This document shows positions 51,496 to 62,901 of a stretch of 64,000 nt of DNA, one piece after another. Position 1 is the stretch's first letter, and each line of letters starts with the position of its first letter. The notes beneath the pieces are model-generated. The model had not been told where the DNA came from. It searched no databases and saw only the letters and a program-made list of their open reading frames with translations. Made by a program: the position numbers and the translations under genes. The DNA is from Corynebacterium glyciniphilum AJ 3170 (GTDB lineage: Bacteria > Actinomycetota > Actinomycetes > Mycobacteriales > Mycobacteriaceae). Location of the stretch: contig NZ_CP006842.1 in the NCBI RefSeq assembly GCF_000626675.1, positions 496,001 to 560,000 on the forward strand, read 5' to 3'.

Positions 51496-52754
51496 TGGGA
51501 GATCTCCTTCTGCAGGTCCTTACGCAGGTCACGGAAAGCGGTGTAATTGGCCAGGACCTCCACACGACCGGGCGGGAAGGCGCGTACCGCAGCGACGGTG
51601 TCGGCGACGGTCTGGTGTTCCACACCGGCGTAGCCCAACCGGACGGCCAGGTCGGCGGACCGCTCACCGGCGGCGACGACCTTGATGTCCTCGAAGTTCT
51701 CGAACTTCACGTCCCACAACCAGGACAGGTCCTGACCGTCGGCGACCTGGCCGTTCACGGCGATGACCAGGCCGTCCGCCGAACGGTCAACCATGGACAG
51801 TGCCTCCTGCCACCCTGCGGGATTCTTGGCGAGAAGCAGGTGGATTTCGCGCCCCTCGAGGTTGACGGTGGAGTACCGTCCGGCGACATCGTCCACACGC
51901 TCAGCGGCGGCGAGAGCTGTCGTCTCGTCCACACCCAGCGCGACCGCCGCAGCGATCGCCTGCGCGGCATTGCCGCGGTTGGCGTTGCCCGGCAGCTTCA
52001 GTGACATCGGCATCAGTTCCCCGTCCGGGGTGGACAGGCCCTCGGCGGTGACGGTCCAGGTGGGCGACGGGCGACGGAACTCCCGGCCGTCCGCCAGCGG
52101 TTTTACCGCGAACCAGTCCGGCGAGCCGTCGTCCTTCTCCGTACGGATGACCGCGCCGCCGGTGCGGGGACAGGACGTTGAGTCACCGGTGAAACCGACA
52201 CCGGCGGAAACCCACACCACGTTCGGGCAGTCCCATGCCACCGAGGTGACCTGGACGTCATCACAGTTGGCGACGACGGTCATCCCGGGACGTTTCTCCA
52301 CGCACTCCCGGAGGACACGCTCGATCTTGTTGATCTCACCGACGCGGTCAAGCTGGTCACGGGACAGGTTCAACAGGACCAAGACATCACAGTCGAGCTT
52401 CTCGGCGATGGCGGGAACGTGGAGCTCGTCGACCTCCAGGACGATGCGGTCGCGGCCACGACCGGCCAGCAGCGCCGAGATGACTCCGGCATCCATGTTG
52501 TCGCCACCGTCGTTGGTGGCGACGGTGCCCAGCGTACGAACCGCTTCGGCGAGCATGCGGGTGGTCGTGGACTTCCCGTTCGTGCCTGTGACGATGGTGC
52601 AGGGGCGGCCGTCACCGAGCTGCTCCATGAGCTTGGGATCAATCACGTTGGCGATGAGTCCGCCGATCATGCCTCCGGAACCGCGGCCTGTCTTCTTCGA
52701 TGCCCAGGTCGCGAGGTCCGCGGCACGGACAGCAAGTGAGGTCAACACACCCAT
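51492..52754 (-). CDS. murT: Lipid II isoglutaminyl synthase, Mur ligase-like subunit
   Basis: A 420-residue Mur ligase-like ATP-dependent amidase that activates the alpha-carboxyl of D-Glu in lipid II and uses ammonia from GatD. The ATP loop TGTNGKST is at 56-63, the central Mur domain follows, and the C-terminal DUF1727-type region has DLSWLWDVKFE (about 342-352) with the catalytic Asp. The zinc ribbon with four Cys described for coccal MurT is not intact: only Cys 195 in SCPRTGG remains near RRPSPTW. I use ATG 52754, 8 bp after the stop of the upstream gene. It is the middle gene of exonuclease-like - murT - gatD. Confidence 0.9.
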   Translation of the reverse strand: MGVLTSLAVRAADLATWASKKTGRGSGGMIGGLIANVIDPKLMEQLGDGRPCTIVTGTNGKSTTTRMLAEAVRTLGTVATNDGGDNMDAGVISALLAGRGRDRIVLEVDELHVPAIAEKLDCDVLVLLNLSRDQLDRVGEINKIERVLRECVEKRPGMTVVANCDDVQVTSVAWDCPNVVWVSAGVGFTGDSTSCPRTGGAVIRTEKDDGSPDWFAVKPLADGREFRRPSPTWTVTAEGLSTPDGELMPMSLKLPGNANRGNAAQAIAAAVALGVDETTALAAAERVDDVAGRYSTVNLEGREIHLLLAKNPAGWQEALSMVDRSADGLVIAVNGQVADGQDLSWLWDVKFENFEDIKVVAAGERSADLAVRLGYAGVEHQTVADTVAAVRAFPPGRVEVLANYTAFRDLRKDLQKEISQ

Positions 52755-52762
52755 TGCTTCGA

Positions 52763-54556
52763 TCACCCTTGTTTCTGGTTCTGAGTCTGGTTCTGCTTCT
52801 GCCGGTTCTGGTTTCCACCGCCGGACCGTCCTGACCCTCGACGGCGCCGGCGGCGGTTAGAGGAGGAACGCCCCGATCCCGTGCCGCCGCTGTTCTTACC
52901 GGTGGAGGGGGAGTCCTGCGGGGTGTCGGTGTTTCCACCCTGGTCGCCGTGGCCGGCCTGCTTCCCCTGACCGTTCTGACGGTTCTGCCCGCCCTGGCCA
53001 CCACGGCCACGACCGCCCCGGGACTGGTTACGGCTGCGGTTCTGACCACGCCCCTGGTTCCTCCCCTGGCTGCGGTTCTTCCCGCGTTGAGGCGCAGGAA
53101 TCCGTGGGGTCGCGGGCCGGGCATCCGGTACGGCGATCTCCGTCGATCCTTCGGAGACGTCCTCCAGTGCCGCGAGAAACTCGTTGTCCGTGAACAGCGG
53201 GATGCTCTTGCGTTCCCCGTGCATCGCCTTGCCGCGCAGCTCGTGGCTGCGGTTGCAGACCACCAGGCTGGAGGTCCGGTTGAGTTTCTCGCTGTAGACC
53301 AGGCCGGCGCGGGTCGCGGAGCTGATCAGCACATCGGGATCAACGCCGACATCCGGGCTGACGACGAATTCCATCCCCTGTACCAGGGCCGGTCCGTCCG
53401 GGGTTCCAGGATTGCCGAAGGGGCGCGGTGACGTCGTGGCGTCCACCCGCACCGTACTGCGCTGCAGGCCGAAGCGGTCGGCGGTGAGGTCGGACGGGTC
53501 AGCGACCGACAGGCCACCGGGGGTGTTGTCGGCGGTGTCCGCCGCGAGGTCCCGCTGGGTGCTGTAGAGCGGAAAGAGAATACGGTTGTCGGCGAGCAGC
53601 AGGTCATCGGCGAGGACGTCGGCCCGTTCCAGACTCGCGGCCTGACCCAGCCCCGGCAGCGCATCGGACGGAAGGACGAGGCCGTGAGCCTCGGCGTAGT
53701 GGGCCGCGATGCTCCGCAACCGGGGGTCTGCCACCGGCACGCCGGCACGTCTCGACGACGCCAGGGTGTCGACGATGCGCGCCGGGGTGGGCACAGCGAC
53801 CTTCTTCGGTCGACGCTGATTACGCCGCCGTCCCCGCGGGTTGTTCCGCTGGGCGCCACGGTTGGCGGCGCGCTGGGCCCGCCGGTACTCGAACTGGATG
53901 AACCCCCAGGTCATTGTGGTGTTGTGACAGATCAGTGTCCGTCCGTCGATGAGGTCGAACAACAACGGGGCCACGGTGGCGAATCCGGGGGCCTGGCCAA
54001 GGTCGGCCTCGGTGTAACCGTGCAGATGCCACGGACCGGGGTCCTCGCCGGGATTGATCTGCTGCACGATGCCGGTGACCGGGGTTGTCTCGTCGGTTGT
54101 CTCGTCGGTCGTCTCGGCGACTCCGGCGGCGTCTGCGGCCACCGTGGAGCCGACCTGTGCGGAGGCCGGACGGTTTCCGCTGAAGACCGCACGCTCGCCG
54201 TCGGCGGTGTGCAGGGTCGCGGAGAAAGCGACGAGCCGCGAGGTACTGGGGTGGATTCCCGAGGTCGCAACGGTGATCTCGACGAAGGGGGCCTCCTCCA
54301 CGCTCGGCAGCGTGCCGTGGAAGGTCTTCGGAAGATGACGGTGGGAGGTTCTCGGGGGGAGGGTGTTGTCGGCACCAGCGGTGGTTGCGGTGATTTCGCT
54401 GGTATCGGTGCTGGTGCCCTGCTCGGCCTGCTCGATGATCTGGGCGGAAGGGGGTGCGGAGCGACGGTGAACCTGACGACGGCGTCGTCGGGAACGGCCC
54501 TGCCCGCTTCGCGGGGCGCCGTCAGCGGCGTCGGGGCCGGAACCGGGGGAAGTCAT
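52763..54556 (-). CDS. DEDDh exonuclease-like (DnaQ-type) protein with BRCT-like region and RGG tail; probably catalytically inactive
   Basis: A 597-residue protein. After a disordered start of about 85 residues comes a DnaQ-like fold (about 90-290). The first exonuclease motif, expected as D-x-E, reads T-V-A (95-97, in ITVATSGIHP), and the second (N-x-x-F-D) reads N-T-T-M-T, so metal ligands are missing. A BRCT-like region follows (about 415-490: GMEFVVSPDV, then YSEKLNRTSSLVVCN). The last 110 residues are a Gly/Arg/Gln/Asn-rich low-complexity tail. ATG 54556 has a perfect -10 TATGAT (54564-54569) at 7 nt. It heads the murT-gatD unit; similar genes sit there in other corynebacteria, as I recall. 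Confidence 0.75.
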   Translation of the reverse strand: MTSPGSGPDAADGAPRSGQGRSRRRRRQVHRRSAPPSAQIIEQAEQGTSTDTSEITATTAGADNTLPPRTSHRHLPKTFHGTLPSVEEAPFVEITVATSGIHPSTSRLVAFSATLHTADGERAVFSGNRPASAQVGSTVAADAAGVAETTDETTDETTPVTGIVQQINPGEDPGPWHLHGYTEADLGQAPGFATVAPLLFDLIDGRTLICHNTTMTWGFIQFEYRRAQRAANRGAQRNNPRGRRRNQRRPKKVAVPTPARIVDTLASSRRAGVPVADPRLRSIAAHYAEAHGLVLPSDALPGLGQAASLERADVLADDLLLADNRILFPLYSTQRDLAADTADNTPGGLSVADPSDLTADRFGLQRSTVRVDATTSPRPFGNPGTPDGPALVQGMEFVVSPDVGVDPDVLISSATRAGLVYSEKLNRTSSLVVCNRSHELRGKAMHGERKSIPLFTDNEFLAALEDVSEGSTEIAVPDARPATPRIPAPQRGKNRSQGRNQGRGQNRSRNQSRGGRGRGGQGGQNRQNGQGKQAGHGDQGGNTDTPQDSPSTGKNSGGTGSGRSSSNRRRRRRGSGRSGGGNQNRQKQNQTQNQKQG

Positions 54557-54590
54557 GGAGGACATCATACGTTCCGCCACGCCGCCGGTG

Positions 54591-55508
54591 CTAAGGCTCC
54601 CGAACTTCGGGGCTGTCGGTGGTGAACCACACCGTGATCCAGTTGTTGGGGTCAGCCCCACCGAGCTCCGCGGCGACGGCCTGGCGGATGCCGTGCCATT
54701 CGGTCAGCGGACGCGGTGGAATGTCGGGGGAGACCTCGAAGGCGATCTCCACCTGGCGGGACCGTCCGACCTGCGCGGCATAGACCTCAGCACCGAGGAA
54801 GCCTTCTTCCGCGACGATCCGGTCGGCGACCGCACGTCCCTGCGCATGCAGGTCCGGTGGGGTGACCAGTGCAATCTCCGAGAGTGCGCGGGTCAGCGTG
54901 CGCAGCGGGACCGGAATCAGCACGGTGGCCACGATGATCAGCACGACCGGGTCGACGTAAGGCATCAGGTGCTCGTAGGACGTTCCGTCGATGATCATGC
55001 CGATGATGAATGCGACCAGCAGCGCGCCAGTCACCCCGGCGCCCATGATCCAGCCCTTGACGTCCATGGCGACGAGGGCGGAGTTGATTGTCCTGTTGGC
55101 GCGGTGTTCGGCGATGGCGGTGCCGCAGGCCAGGATCAGAACAACGACCGTGTAGATCACCGCGGGACCGAACTCCACCTCGCGGCCGCCGTCCAGCACG
55201 GCGGTGACCGCCTGGAGGAGCGCGTAGCCGGCGACTGACATCATCACCAGAGCATTCAGGCACAGGACGAGCGGCTCGAAGTGCCAGAACCCCATGCTGA
55301 AGCGACGGGGGAGACCCTGCGCGGTTGAGGTGGCGATGAGCCCGGCGAGGATGATGGACACCACCGACATCACGGCGTCGACGAGGGAGAAGACACCGTC
55401 GAACATGATGGCTGCGGAGCCGGAGACCAGGCCGAAACCGATGCCGAGACAGGACAGGACGAGGATCGAGACCAGCGACACGCGCAGGGTCTGTTGTTCG
55501 GTACGCAC
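54591..55508 (-). CDS. Cation diffusion facilitator family transporter
   Basis: A 305-residue membrane protein with five to six transmembrane segments and a C-terminal cytoplasmic domain of about 95 residues. Recognisable are GLVSGSAAIMFDGVFSLVDAV near residue 26 (TM2 with the metal-site Asp) and AMDVKGWIMGAGVTG near 147 (TM5 Asp). The usual HxxxD of TM5 in zinc exporters reads AMDVKG here, so the metal may differ (Fe, Mn or Co). It should export a divalent metal in exchange for protons. It begins with GTG 55508 preceded by GAGG. The leuA terminator precedes it, so it is probably transcribed alone or into the exonuclease-like gene. Confidence 0.82.
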   Translation of the reverse strand: MRTEQQTLRVSLVSILVLSCLGIGFGLVSGSAAIMFDGVFSLVDAVMSVVSIILAGLIATSTAQGLPRRFSMGFWHFEPLVLCLNALVMMSVAGYALLQAVTAVLDGGREVEFGPAVIYTVVVLILACGTAIAEHRANRTINSALVAMDVKGWIMGAGVTGALLVAFIIGMIIDGTSYEHLMPYVDPVVLIIVATVLIPVPLRTLTRALSEIALVTPPDLHAQGRAVADRIVAEEGFLGAEVYAAQVGRSRQVEIAFEVSPDIPPRPLTEWHGIRQAVAAELGGADPNNWITVWFTTDSPEVREP

Positions 55509-55551
55509 GGGGCACCTCGAGGAGAAGAGTGAAGGGTAGACAGCGTCACAC

Positions 55552-55580
55552 GAAAAACGCCGGACACCGGGGGTGTCCGA
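55552..55580 (-). terminator. Rho-independent terminator of leuA
   Basis: On the minus strand CGGACACC pairs with GGTGTCCG around a 3-nt loop (55561-55579), followed by GCGTTTTT. It lies 53 bp after the leuA stop and before the CDF gene. Confidence 0.85.
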
Positions 55581-55631
55581 CGTTCACTCTTGCACAGTGG
55601 CGGAGGTGCGGCCAACTGCTGTCACACAGGC

Positions 55632-57569
<1,938 letters not shown>

Positions 57570-57572
57570 TTT

Positions 57573-57629
57573 TCAGAACCTGACCCCGCCGCGGCAGAGA
57601 AGGAGGAGCTGCGCGCGCGAGTTATTCAT
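57573..57629 (-). CDS. leuL: leuA leader peptide
   Basis: An 18-residue peptide MNNSRAQLLLLCRGGVRF with four consecutive leucine codons (CTC CTC CTT CTC). Its stop codon is 3 bp before the terminator stem. When charged tRNA-Leu is scarce the ribosome should stall on the leucines and prevent terminator formation, so leuA is expressed. A -10 element TACAGT (57637-57642) lies 7 nt before the ATG, so the leader is itself probably translated from a leaderless mRNA. Confidence 0.85.
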   Translation of the reverse strand: MNNSRAQLLLLCRGGVRF

Positions 57630-57719
57630 GGCGACCACTGTAACACGGTGACTGTCACGGTGTGAAAGGAGAAGTGTGACCGGGGTTACGCCCGGGGTGA
57701 GACGGTACGCTGGTCGACC

Positions 57720-59036
57720 GTGAACACTTCAGTATCCGCAGGTCCCGGCACATCCCGTGCGACCGGGACGAACATCCCGCTGACCACGGCGGTGGTGGCC
57801 GCTGTCGTGACCGTGGTAACCGGAGCCGTGCAGTTCATCGTGATGGCGGTCTGGGGTGCGCGCGGGGGTCTCAGCCTTCGTGAGGTCCTGATGCAGTGGG
57901 ATGCGCACTGGATGACGATGATCTCGGAATACGGCTACTCCGGTTTCGTGATGTCTCCTGACCAGACTGATCCGGTGCAGTGGGAGTCCGTGGCCTTCTT
58001 CCCCGGGTATCCGGTACTGGTACGGGTTGTCGCGGCACCGATGGCCGTGCTGGACGTGGCAGATGCCACTTATGTTGCGGCGCTGGTGGTGTCCGCCGTG
58101 GCGACGGTGGTCCTGGCATGGGGAGTGTCCATGCTGGCGGTGGAGCTGTGGCGTCGGCGCGGGTCGAACCCGGGTGCCGGTGGCCCGTCGGACCGCAGGA
58201 CAGTAGTCGTGCTGTCGACGGCGGTGACGGTACTGGCGGTCGGAGCACCGATGGGGATCGTCTACTGGATGCCCTACTCGGAGAGCCTGTTCACCGCCGT
58301 GACGGTGTGGGCACTGTACTTCCTGCTGCGACGCCGTTTCCTCCCGGCGGGCGTCCTGACCATGGTCGCCGGTGCGACCCGCGTGACCGCCACGGCACTG
58401 ATTCTCACCTTGTGCGTGGCTGCCATCGTGGAACTGTGGCGGTGGTGGCGGAACCGTCGCACAGCTCATAAGCAGCCGGTGGGGGCGTTTCCTGCGGCGG
58501 CAGTATCTGCGCCGGTGATCGGGTCCCTCGGTATCGCTGCCTATCTGGCGTGGGCGGACAGCAAGGTCGCTGATATCGGCGGGTACTTCGCCGCCCAGGA
58601 ACGGGGTTGGCACTCCGGGGTCGACCTGGGTGCGGCAACACTGCGGTGGCTGGCGGGTAACTTTCCCGGCGAACTGACCGGGTACACAATCTCCAGTTGG
58701 TCGATGATCCTGGTGGCCCTGCTGTGCGCAGTGTCGGTCTGGATGCTGTGGTCCGGACGTATCCCGTGGCAGGTGTGGCTGCCCGCGATCATTCTGGCCG
58801 GCATCGTCCTGGGCTCTGACGGGATCATGCATTCCCGTCCGCGACTCCTGCTGGTGCCGGTGCTTCTGCTCGCACTTCCCCTGGTGGTAGAGCTGGTGCG
58901 CATGTGGAGGACTGCGACGCGATCGCAGACGACCGTCATGGCGGGCGTGGCACTCGGTGCGGGTGCGGTGTTGTGGTGTGTGCTCGGCTTCTGGGTGTCC
59001 GGCGAGATGCTCATCGTCTTCGAATACGCGATCTGA
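57720..59036 (+). CDS. GT-C mannosyltransferase-like membrane protein (PIG-V type)
   Basis: A 438-residue membrane protein with about ten hydrophobic segments. The PIG-V family pattern is visible: LMQWDAHWMTMISEYGY near residue 57 (acidic residue of the first outer loop), ESVAFFPGYPVLVRVV near 89 and MPYSESLFTAVTVWALY near 190. Such enzymes transfer mannose from polyprenyl-phosphomannose on the outer face of the membrane, for example in lipomannan or protein mannosylation. The acceptor here is unknown. GTG 57720 has TACGCT (57706-57711) 8 nt upstream, a leaderless arrangement, and it is divergent from leuA. Confidence 0.78.
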   Translation: MNTSVSAGPGTSRATGTNIPLTTAVVAAVVTVVTGAVQFIVMAVWGARGGLSLREVLMQWDAHWMTMISEYGYSGFVMSPDQTDPVQWESVAFFPGYPVLVRVVAAPMAVLDVADATYVAALVVSAVATVVLAWGVSMLAVELWRRRGSNPGAGGPSDRRTVVVLSTAVTVLAVGAPMGIVYWMPYSESLFTAVTVWALYFLLRRRFLPAGVLTMVAGATRVTATALILTLCVAAIVELWRWWRNRRTAHKQPVGAFPAAAVSAPVIGSLGIAAYLAWADSKVADIGGYFAAQERGWHSGVDLGAATLRWLAGNFPGELTGYTISSWSMILVALLCAVSVWMLWSGRIPWQVWLPAIILAGIVLGSDGIMHSRPRLLLVPVLLLALPLVVELVRMWRTATRSQTTVMAGVALGAGAVLWCVLGFWVSGEMLIVFEYAI

Positions 59037-59160
59037 GCCTGACTGGGATCGGGTTTCGCTCCGACTCATAGCGCGGGGGTGAACGCTGTGGTTATGGGGT
59101 ATGCGGAGCAGTTATGGTGTCGTGTGGCGGTCAGGGGATGCGACCTACGCTGGTCTCATT

Positions 59161-60081
59161 ATGACTGGTCGAATGACGCTTGAAGCTCTGCGGTATGCAG
59201 ACGCGGTCACGCATATAGGCTCGTTTAGCGGTGCAGCCCGTCGGTTCGGTGTGACTCAGCCGGCGTTGTCGACGGCAATTGCGAAGCTCGAGTCGCATCT
59301 CGGAGCCAAACTGTTCCTGCGAACACCTCGGGGGACGGAACCGACCACATTCGGCGAGACGATTCTCCCGAGAATCTCGCAGGCCATGTCAATACTGGCG
59401 AGGATGGAAACAGAGGCGGAGTCACTGACGCTGAGCGGCTCAGGGACAGTCCGGGTGGGCACGTCCCCGCAGATCGACAAGAAGATTGTGGCGCAATTCA
59501 GGGATGCCGTCCACGGCCCCGATGCGCTGGTGGCCGGCCACGATCTCACTCTTCTTGAGGCGGAGCTTGATCCATTGGAGGAGTACCTGAGGATCGGAAG
59601 CCTCGATATGCTGATCATCCCCGCGCTGGGAGTGCTGCCCTCCTACAGTCACCGGTTGATTGACTCCGACTACCTTGTGCTGGTTGAGCCAAAAGAGGAC
59701 CTGACCTCAGCGGAGGGTGATACCGGGAACCCCGTAACGGTGCAGCAGCTCTCTGAACGAGAACTGATCCTGTCGCGCCACGGCTGCGGTATTACCAGGA
59801 TGACCGAAGGCATGTTCCGGGAAGAGGGGTGCGACTTGGTGTTATCGGATGTAGAGGTGACGAACTGCAGTACCCTGCTGGGATGGGCTGACAAAGGGAT
59901 GGGGTCGGTCGTGTTGCCTGAGCGTAACGTGCGGGGTTTTCCCACCAGACGTATCGTGCGCGAGGATGGAACTTTCGTGGAGATGTTCTACGAGTTCATC
60001 TGGAACCCTGAGTCGAAGAGTGCCGTTTATCTGGAAATGCTCGCTGACCTACTCAAAGCGTCTCCGTCGAAGTCGGAGTGA
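59161..60081 (+). CDS. LysR-family transcriptional regulator
   Basis: A 306-residue regulator with the N-terminal helix-turn-helix (about 5-65; MTLEALRYADAVTHIGSFSGAARRFGVTQPALSTAI shown as family pattern, key segment FGVTQPALSTAIAKLE) and a C-terminal effector domain. I choose ATG 59161; ATG 59173 is also good, and TACGCT at 59148 lies 7 nt before ATG 59161. It is not divergent from any gene: it runs in the same direction as the mannosyltransferase before it and ctaD after it, so its target is not obvious. The ligand is unknown. Confidence 0.85.
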   Translation: MTGRMTLEALRYADAVTHIGSFSGAARRFGVTQPALSTAIAKLESHLGAKLFLRTPRGTEPTTFGETILPRISQAMSILARMETEAESLTLSGSGTVRVGTSPQIDKKIVAQFRDAVHGPDALVAGHDLTLLEAELDPLEEYLRIGSLDMLIIPALGVLPSYSHRLIDSDYLVLVEPKEDLTSAEGDTGNPVTVQQLSERELILSRHGCGITRMTEGMFREEGCDLVLSDVEVTNCSTLLGWADKGMGSVVLPERNVRGFPTRRIVREDGTFVEMFYEFIWNPESKSAVYLEMLADLLKASPSKSE

Positions 60082-60320
60082 GTGTTTCTTAAGGCGCTTC
60101 GCCGTGGCGTCGTGAACATACTGCGTGTCCTCGCACGTGTCCTGCCGCAGTGACCTCGTGCCAGTCTGTGGGGGCATACAACTGGCTGATAACCCACATA
60201 ACTCGTTCAGCTCTACCGGGCCGTCGTGCACTTTCATAGCCTGAGAACGACGATAGGTGACGGACTCACGGGGTTTCTTTGAACCGGGCCGCCGCGAAGG
60301 AACTGTAGGAGGTACGGAAA

Positions 60321-62021
60321 ATGACTGCCGTTGTGCCCCGGGGAGAGGACAAGGTCCTTCCAGCCCGTCCGGCGCCCCAAGGACAGAAACACCAGAAAGG
60401 CGGACACGCATGGGCGATGCTGACTACCACGGACCACAAACAGCTCGGCATCATGTACATCATCACCGCTTTCATCTTCTTCGGGGTCGGTGGCCTCATG
60501 GCGCTGCTGATGCGGGCCGAGCTGTTTCACCCGGGTCTGCAGTTCCTGTCCAATGAGCAGTTCAACCAGCTGTTCACCATGCACGGCACGGTTATGCTGC
60601 TGCTGTTCGGTACCCCGATTGTCTGGGGTTTCGCCAACTTTATTCTGCCTCTGCAGATCGGCGCTCCGGATGTGGCTTTTCCGCGGCTCAACGCCTTCGG
60701 CTTCTGGATCACCACCTTCGGTGGCATCATCATGCTCACCGGTTTCCTGACCCCCGGTGGTGCGGCGGACTTCGGCTGGACGATGTATATGCCCCTGGCC
60801 GACGCCATCCACTCCCCGGGCGTGGGCTCGCAGTTGTGGATCGTCGGTGTAGGACTGACCGGTGTCGGTACGATTGCCTCTGCGATCAACATGATCACCA
60901 CGATCCTGTGCCTGCGTGCACCGGGGATGACGATGTTCCGCATGCCGATCTTCTGCTGGGGGATTCTCACGACCTCCCTCCTGGCTCTCCTGATCTTCCC
61001 ACTGCTGACCGCTGCAGCGCTCGGTGTGCTCTACGACCGATTGTTCGGAGGGCACATTTTCGACGCTGCCAACGGCGGGGCTGTCCTGTGGCAGCACCTG
61101 TTCTGGTTCTTCGGCCACCCCGAGGTCTACGTGCTGGCCCTGCCGTTCTTCGGCGTCATTTCGGAGATACTTCCTGTGTTTTCCCGGAAGCCTCTTTTTG
61201 GCTATGTCGGCCTGGTGTTTGCAATGCTCTCGATTGCGGCGTTGTCGTTGGCGGTGTGGGCGCACCACATGTTCGTCACCGGTGCGGTGCTGCTGCCGTT
61301 CTTCAGTTTCATGACCTTCCTGATTGCCGTGCCGACCGGCATGAAGTTCTTCAACTGGCTGGGCACGATGTGGAAGGGCCGGATCACCTTTGAAACGCCG
61401 ATGATCTTCGCACTCGGTTTCTTCGCCACGTTCCTCTTCGGTGGTCTCACCGGTGTGATGCTGGCGTCGCCGGCGCTGGACTTCCAGCTGTCGGATACCT
61501 ATTTCGTGGTCGCCCACTTCCACTACACGTTGTATGGAACCGTCGCATTCGCCTCTTTTGCCGGAGTGTATTTCTGGTTCCCGAAGATGACCGGCCGCAT
61601 GCTGGATGAGAAATTGGGCAAGATCCACTTCTGGTTGACCTTCATCGGTTTTCACATGACGTTCCTGGTGCAGCACTGGCTGGGCAACATGGGTATGCCG
61701 CGTCGTTACGCTGACTACCTGGATTCCGACGGGTTCACCCTGTTGAACCAGGTTTCCACGGTCGGTGCGTTGATTCTGGGTATCTCGGTGTTGCCGTTCG
61801 TCTGGAATGTGTTCAAGTCCTGGCGTTACGGTGAGGTCGTCACCGTGGATGATCCGTGGGGCTACGGTAACTCGCTGGAGTGGGCGACGTCCTGTCCGCC
61901 GCCGCGGCACAATTTCACGTCGATGCCGAAGATCCGTTCGGAGCGTCCCGCCTTCGAGCTGCACTACCCGCACATGGTGAAGACCGCCCGCGAGGAAGCC
62001 CACGTCGGACGCCACTTTTAG
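60321..62021 (+). CDS. ctaD: Cytochrome c oxidase (aa3) subunit I
   Basis: A 566-residue membrane protein with twelve predicted transmembrane helices, the catalytic subunit of the terminal aa3 oxidase that reduces oxygen and pumps protons. Ligands are visible: heme a His in FTMHGTVML, CuB His with its cross-linked Tyr in [10 protein letters not shown], the two CuB His in WAHHMFV, and heme a3/a His in [13 protein letters not shown] 60321 follows GTAGGAGG. Other oxidase subunits are encoded elsewhere, as is usual in corynebacteria. Its stop codon overlaps that of the convergent TRIC gene. The 239 bp upstream contain no other clear gene. Confidence 0.97.
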   Translation: MTAVVPRGEDKVLPARPAPQGQKHQKGGHAWAMLTTTDHKQLGIMYIITAFIFFGVGGLMALLMRAELFHPGLQFLSNEQFNQLFTMHGTVMLLLFGTPIVWGFANFILPLQIGAPDVAFPRLNAFGFWITTFGGIIMLTGFLTPGGAADFGWTMYMPLADAIHSPGVGSQLWIVGVGLTGVGTIASAINMITTILCLRAPGMTMFRMPIFCWGILTTSLLALLIFPLLTAAALGVLYDRLFGGHIFDAANGGAVLWQHLFWFFGHPEVYVLALPFFGVISEILPVFSRKPLFGYVGLVFAMLSIAALSLAVWAHHMFVTGAVLLPFFSFMTFLIAVPTGMKFFNWLGTMWKGRITFETPMIFALGFFATFLFGGLTGVMLASPALDFQLSDTYFVVAHFHYTLYGTVAFASFAGVYFWFPKMTGRMLDEKLGKIHFWLTFIGFHMTFLVQHWLGNMGMPRRYADYLDSDGFTLLNQVSTVGALILGISVLPFVWNVFKSWRYGEVVTVDDPWGYGNSLEWATSCPPPRHNFTSMPKIRSERPAFELHYPHMVKTAREEAHVGRHF

Positions 62022-62836
62022 CGACTAGGAGTATCCTCATCTTCTCCAGCTGCCTCGTCTGTCCGGTCGCGATCTTCCTGTTCCCGACGTTCCTCGCGCC
62101 GACGCAGTCGCAACCGTCTCCGGCTCATGTCGCGGGCCAGCGTCATCGGTTGCCGGAGTTTCTTTTGCGTCGCCCATGACAGGTCCTGCATTCCGGGGAG
62201 CACCCATCCCCGCCAGTAGGCGGTGATCATTAAGCCGGAGCCGAGGAAAGGGGCGATGATCAGACCAACCAGGAGCACCGGGAAGTCCCCCGCCACCCCA
62301 GATGCGTCGAGGGAGTAGATCCCGACCATGACTGCGGCGGTGAGGACAGCCGGGGTGGCGTACAGTGTCGCCCCGCCGAAGATGGCGGGGACCGAGCCGG
62401 TCATCACATCGCGGATCATGCCGCCGCCGACAACTGTCAGCACACCGAGGAAGAGGGCGGATGACCACGGCAGTCCGTTGGCCAGGGCCTTCGTTGAACC
62501 GGTGGCGGCCCAGACGCCGAGGACGACAGCGTCACCGTGGACGCGGAAGATCTCCCACCCGCGCGAGTTCATATGGATCATCGTCGAGACCACAGCGCCC
62601 ACCAGTGCCATGCCGAAGTACCGCATGTCCTGCATGGCCGCCGGCGGCCCGTTGTCGATGAGGACGTCACGGATCATTCCACCGCCCAGGGCGGTGATGA
62701 TGGAGAGGAAGACGATTCCGATGAAGTCCAGGTTGCGGGCGCGGGCGATGATCGCCCCGATCATCCCGTAGAGCACCACCCCGATCAGGTCGAGGGTCTC
62801 GTAGACCGTCCTGATCGACGGGTCGACAAAGTCCAT
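62018..62836 (-). CDS. TRIC-type cation channel family protein (UPF0126, two repeats)
   Basis: A 272-residue membrane protein with two repeats of three transmembrane segments, each with the signature GGGMIRDV (about residues 51-58 and 137-144). This makes it a bacterial homologue of trimeric intracellular cation channels (YicG family), probably conducting K+. After about residue 205 comes an unusual strongly charged tail rich in Arg and then Glu/Asp ([19 protein letters not shown]). ATG 62836 has TACTCT (62844-62849) 7 nt upstream, so the mRNA is probably leaderless. The stop overlaps that of ctaD on the other strand. Confidence 0.88.
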   Translation of the reverse strand: MDFVDPSIRTVYETLDLIGVVLYGMIGAIIARARNLDFIGIVFLSIITALGGGMIRDVLIDNGPPAAMQDMRYFGMALVGAVVSTMIHMNSRGWEIFRVHGDAVVLGVWAATGSTKALANGLPWSSALFLGVLTVVGGGMIRDVMTGSVPAIFGGATLYATPAVLTAAVMVGIYSLDASGVAGDFPVLLVGLIIAPFLGSGLMITAYWRGWVLPGMQDLSWATQKKLRQPMTLARDMSRRRLRLRRREERREQEDRDRTDEAAGEDEDTPSR

Positions 62837-62901
62837 GCCGCCGAGAGTATCGTTTCCTGGACGATACTTGGCAACAGGGTCGGGTGGAGGTTACACCCTG
62901 G

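Noticed and set aside
60234..62015. A 593-codon minus-strand frame opposite ctaD
   Set aside because: Covers all the heme and copper ligands of ctaD in antisense; an artefact of GC-rich third positions.
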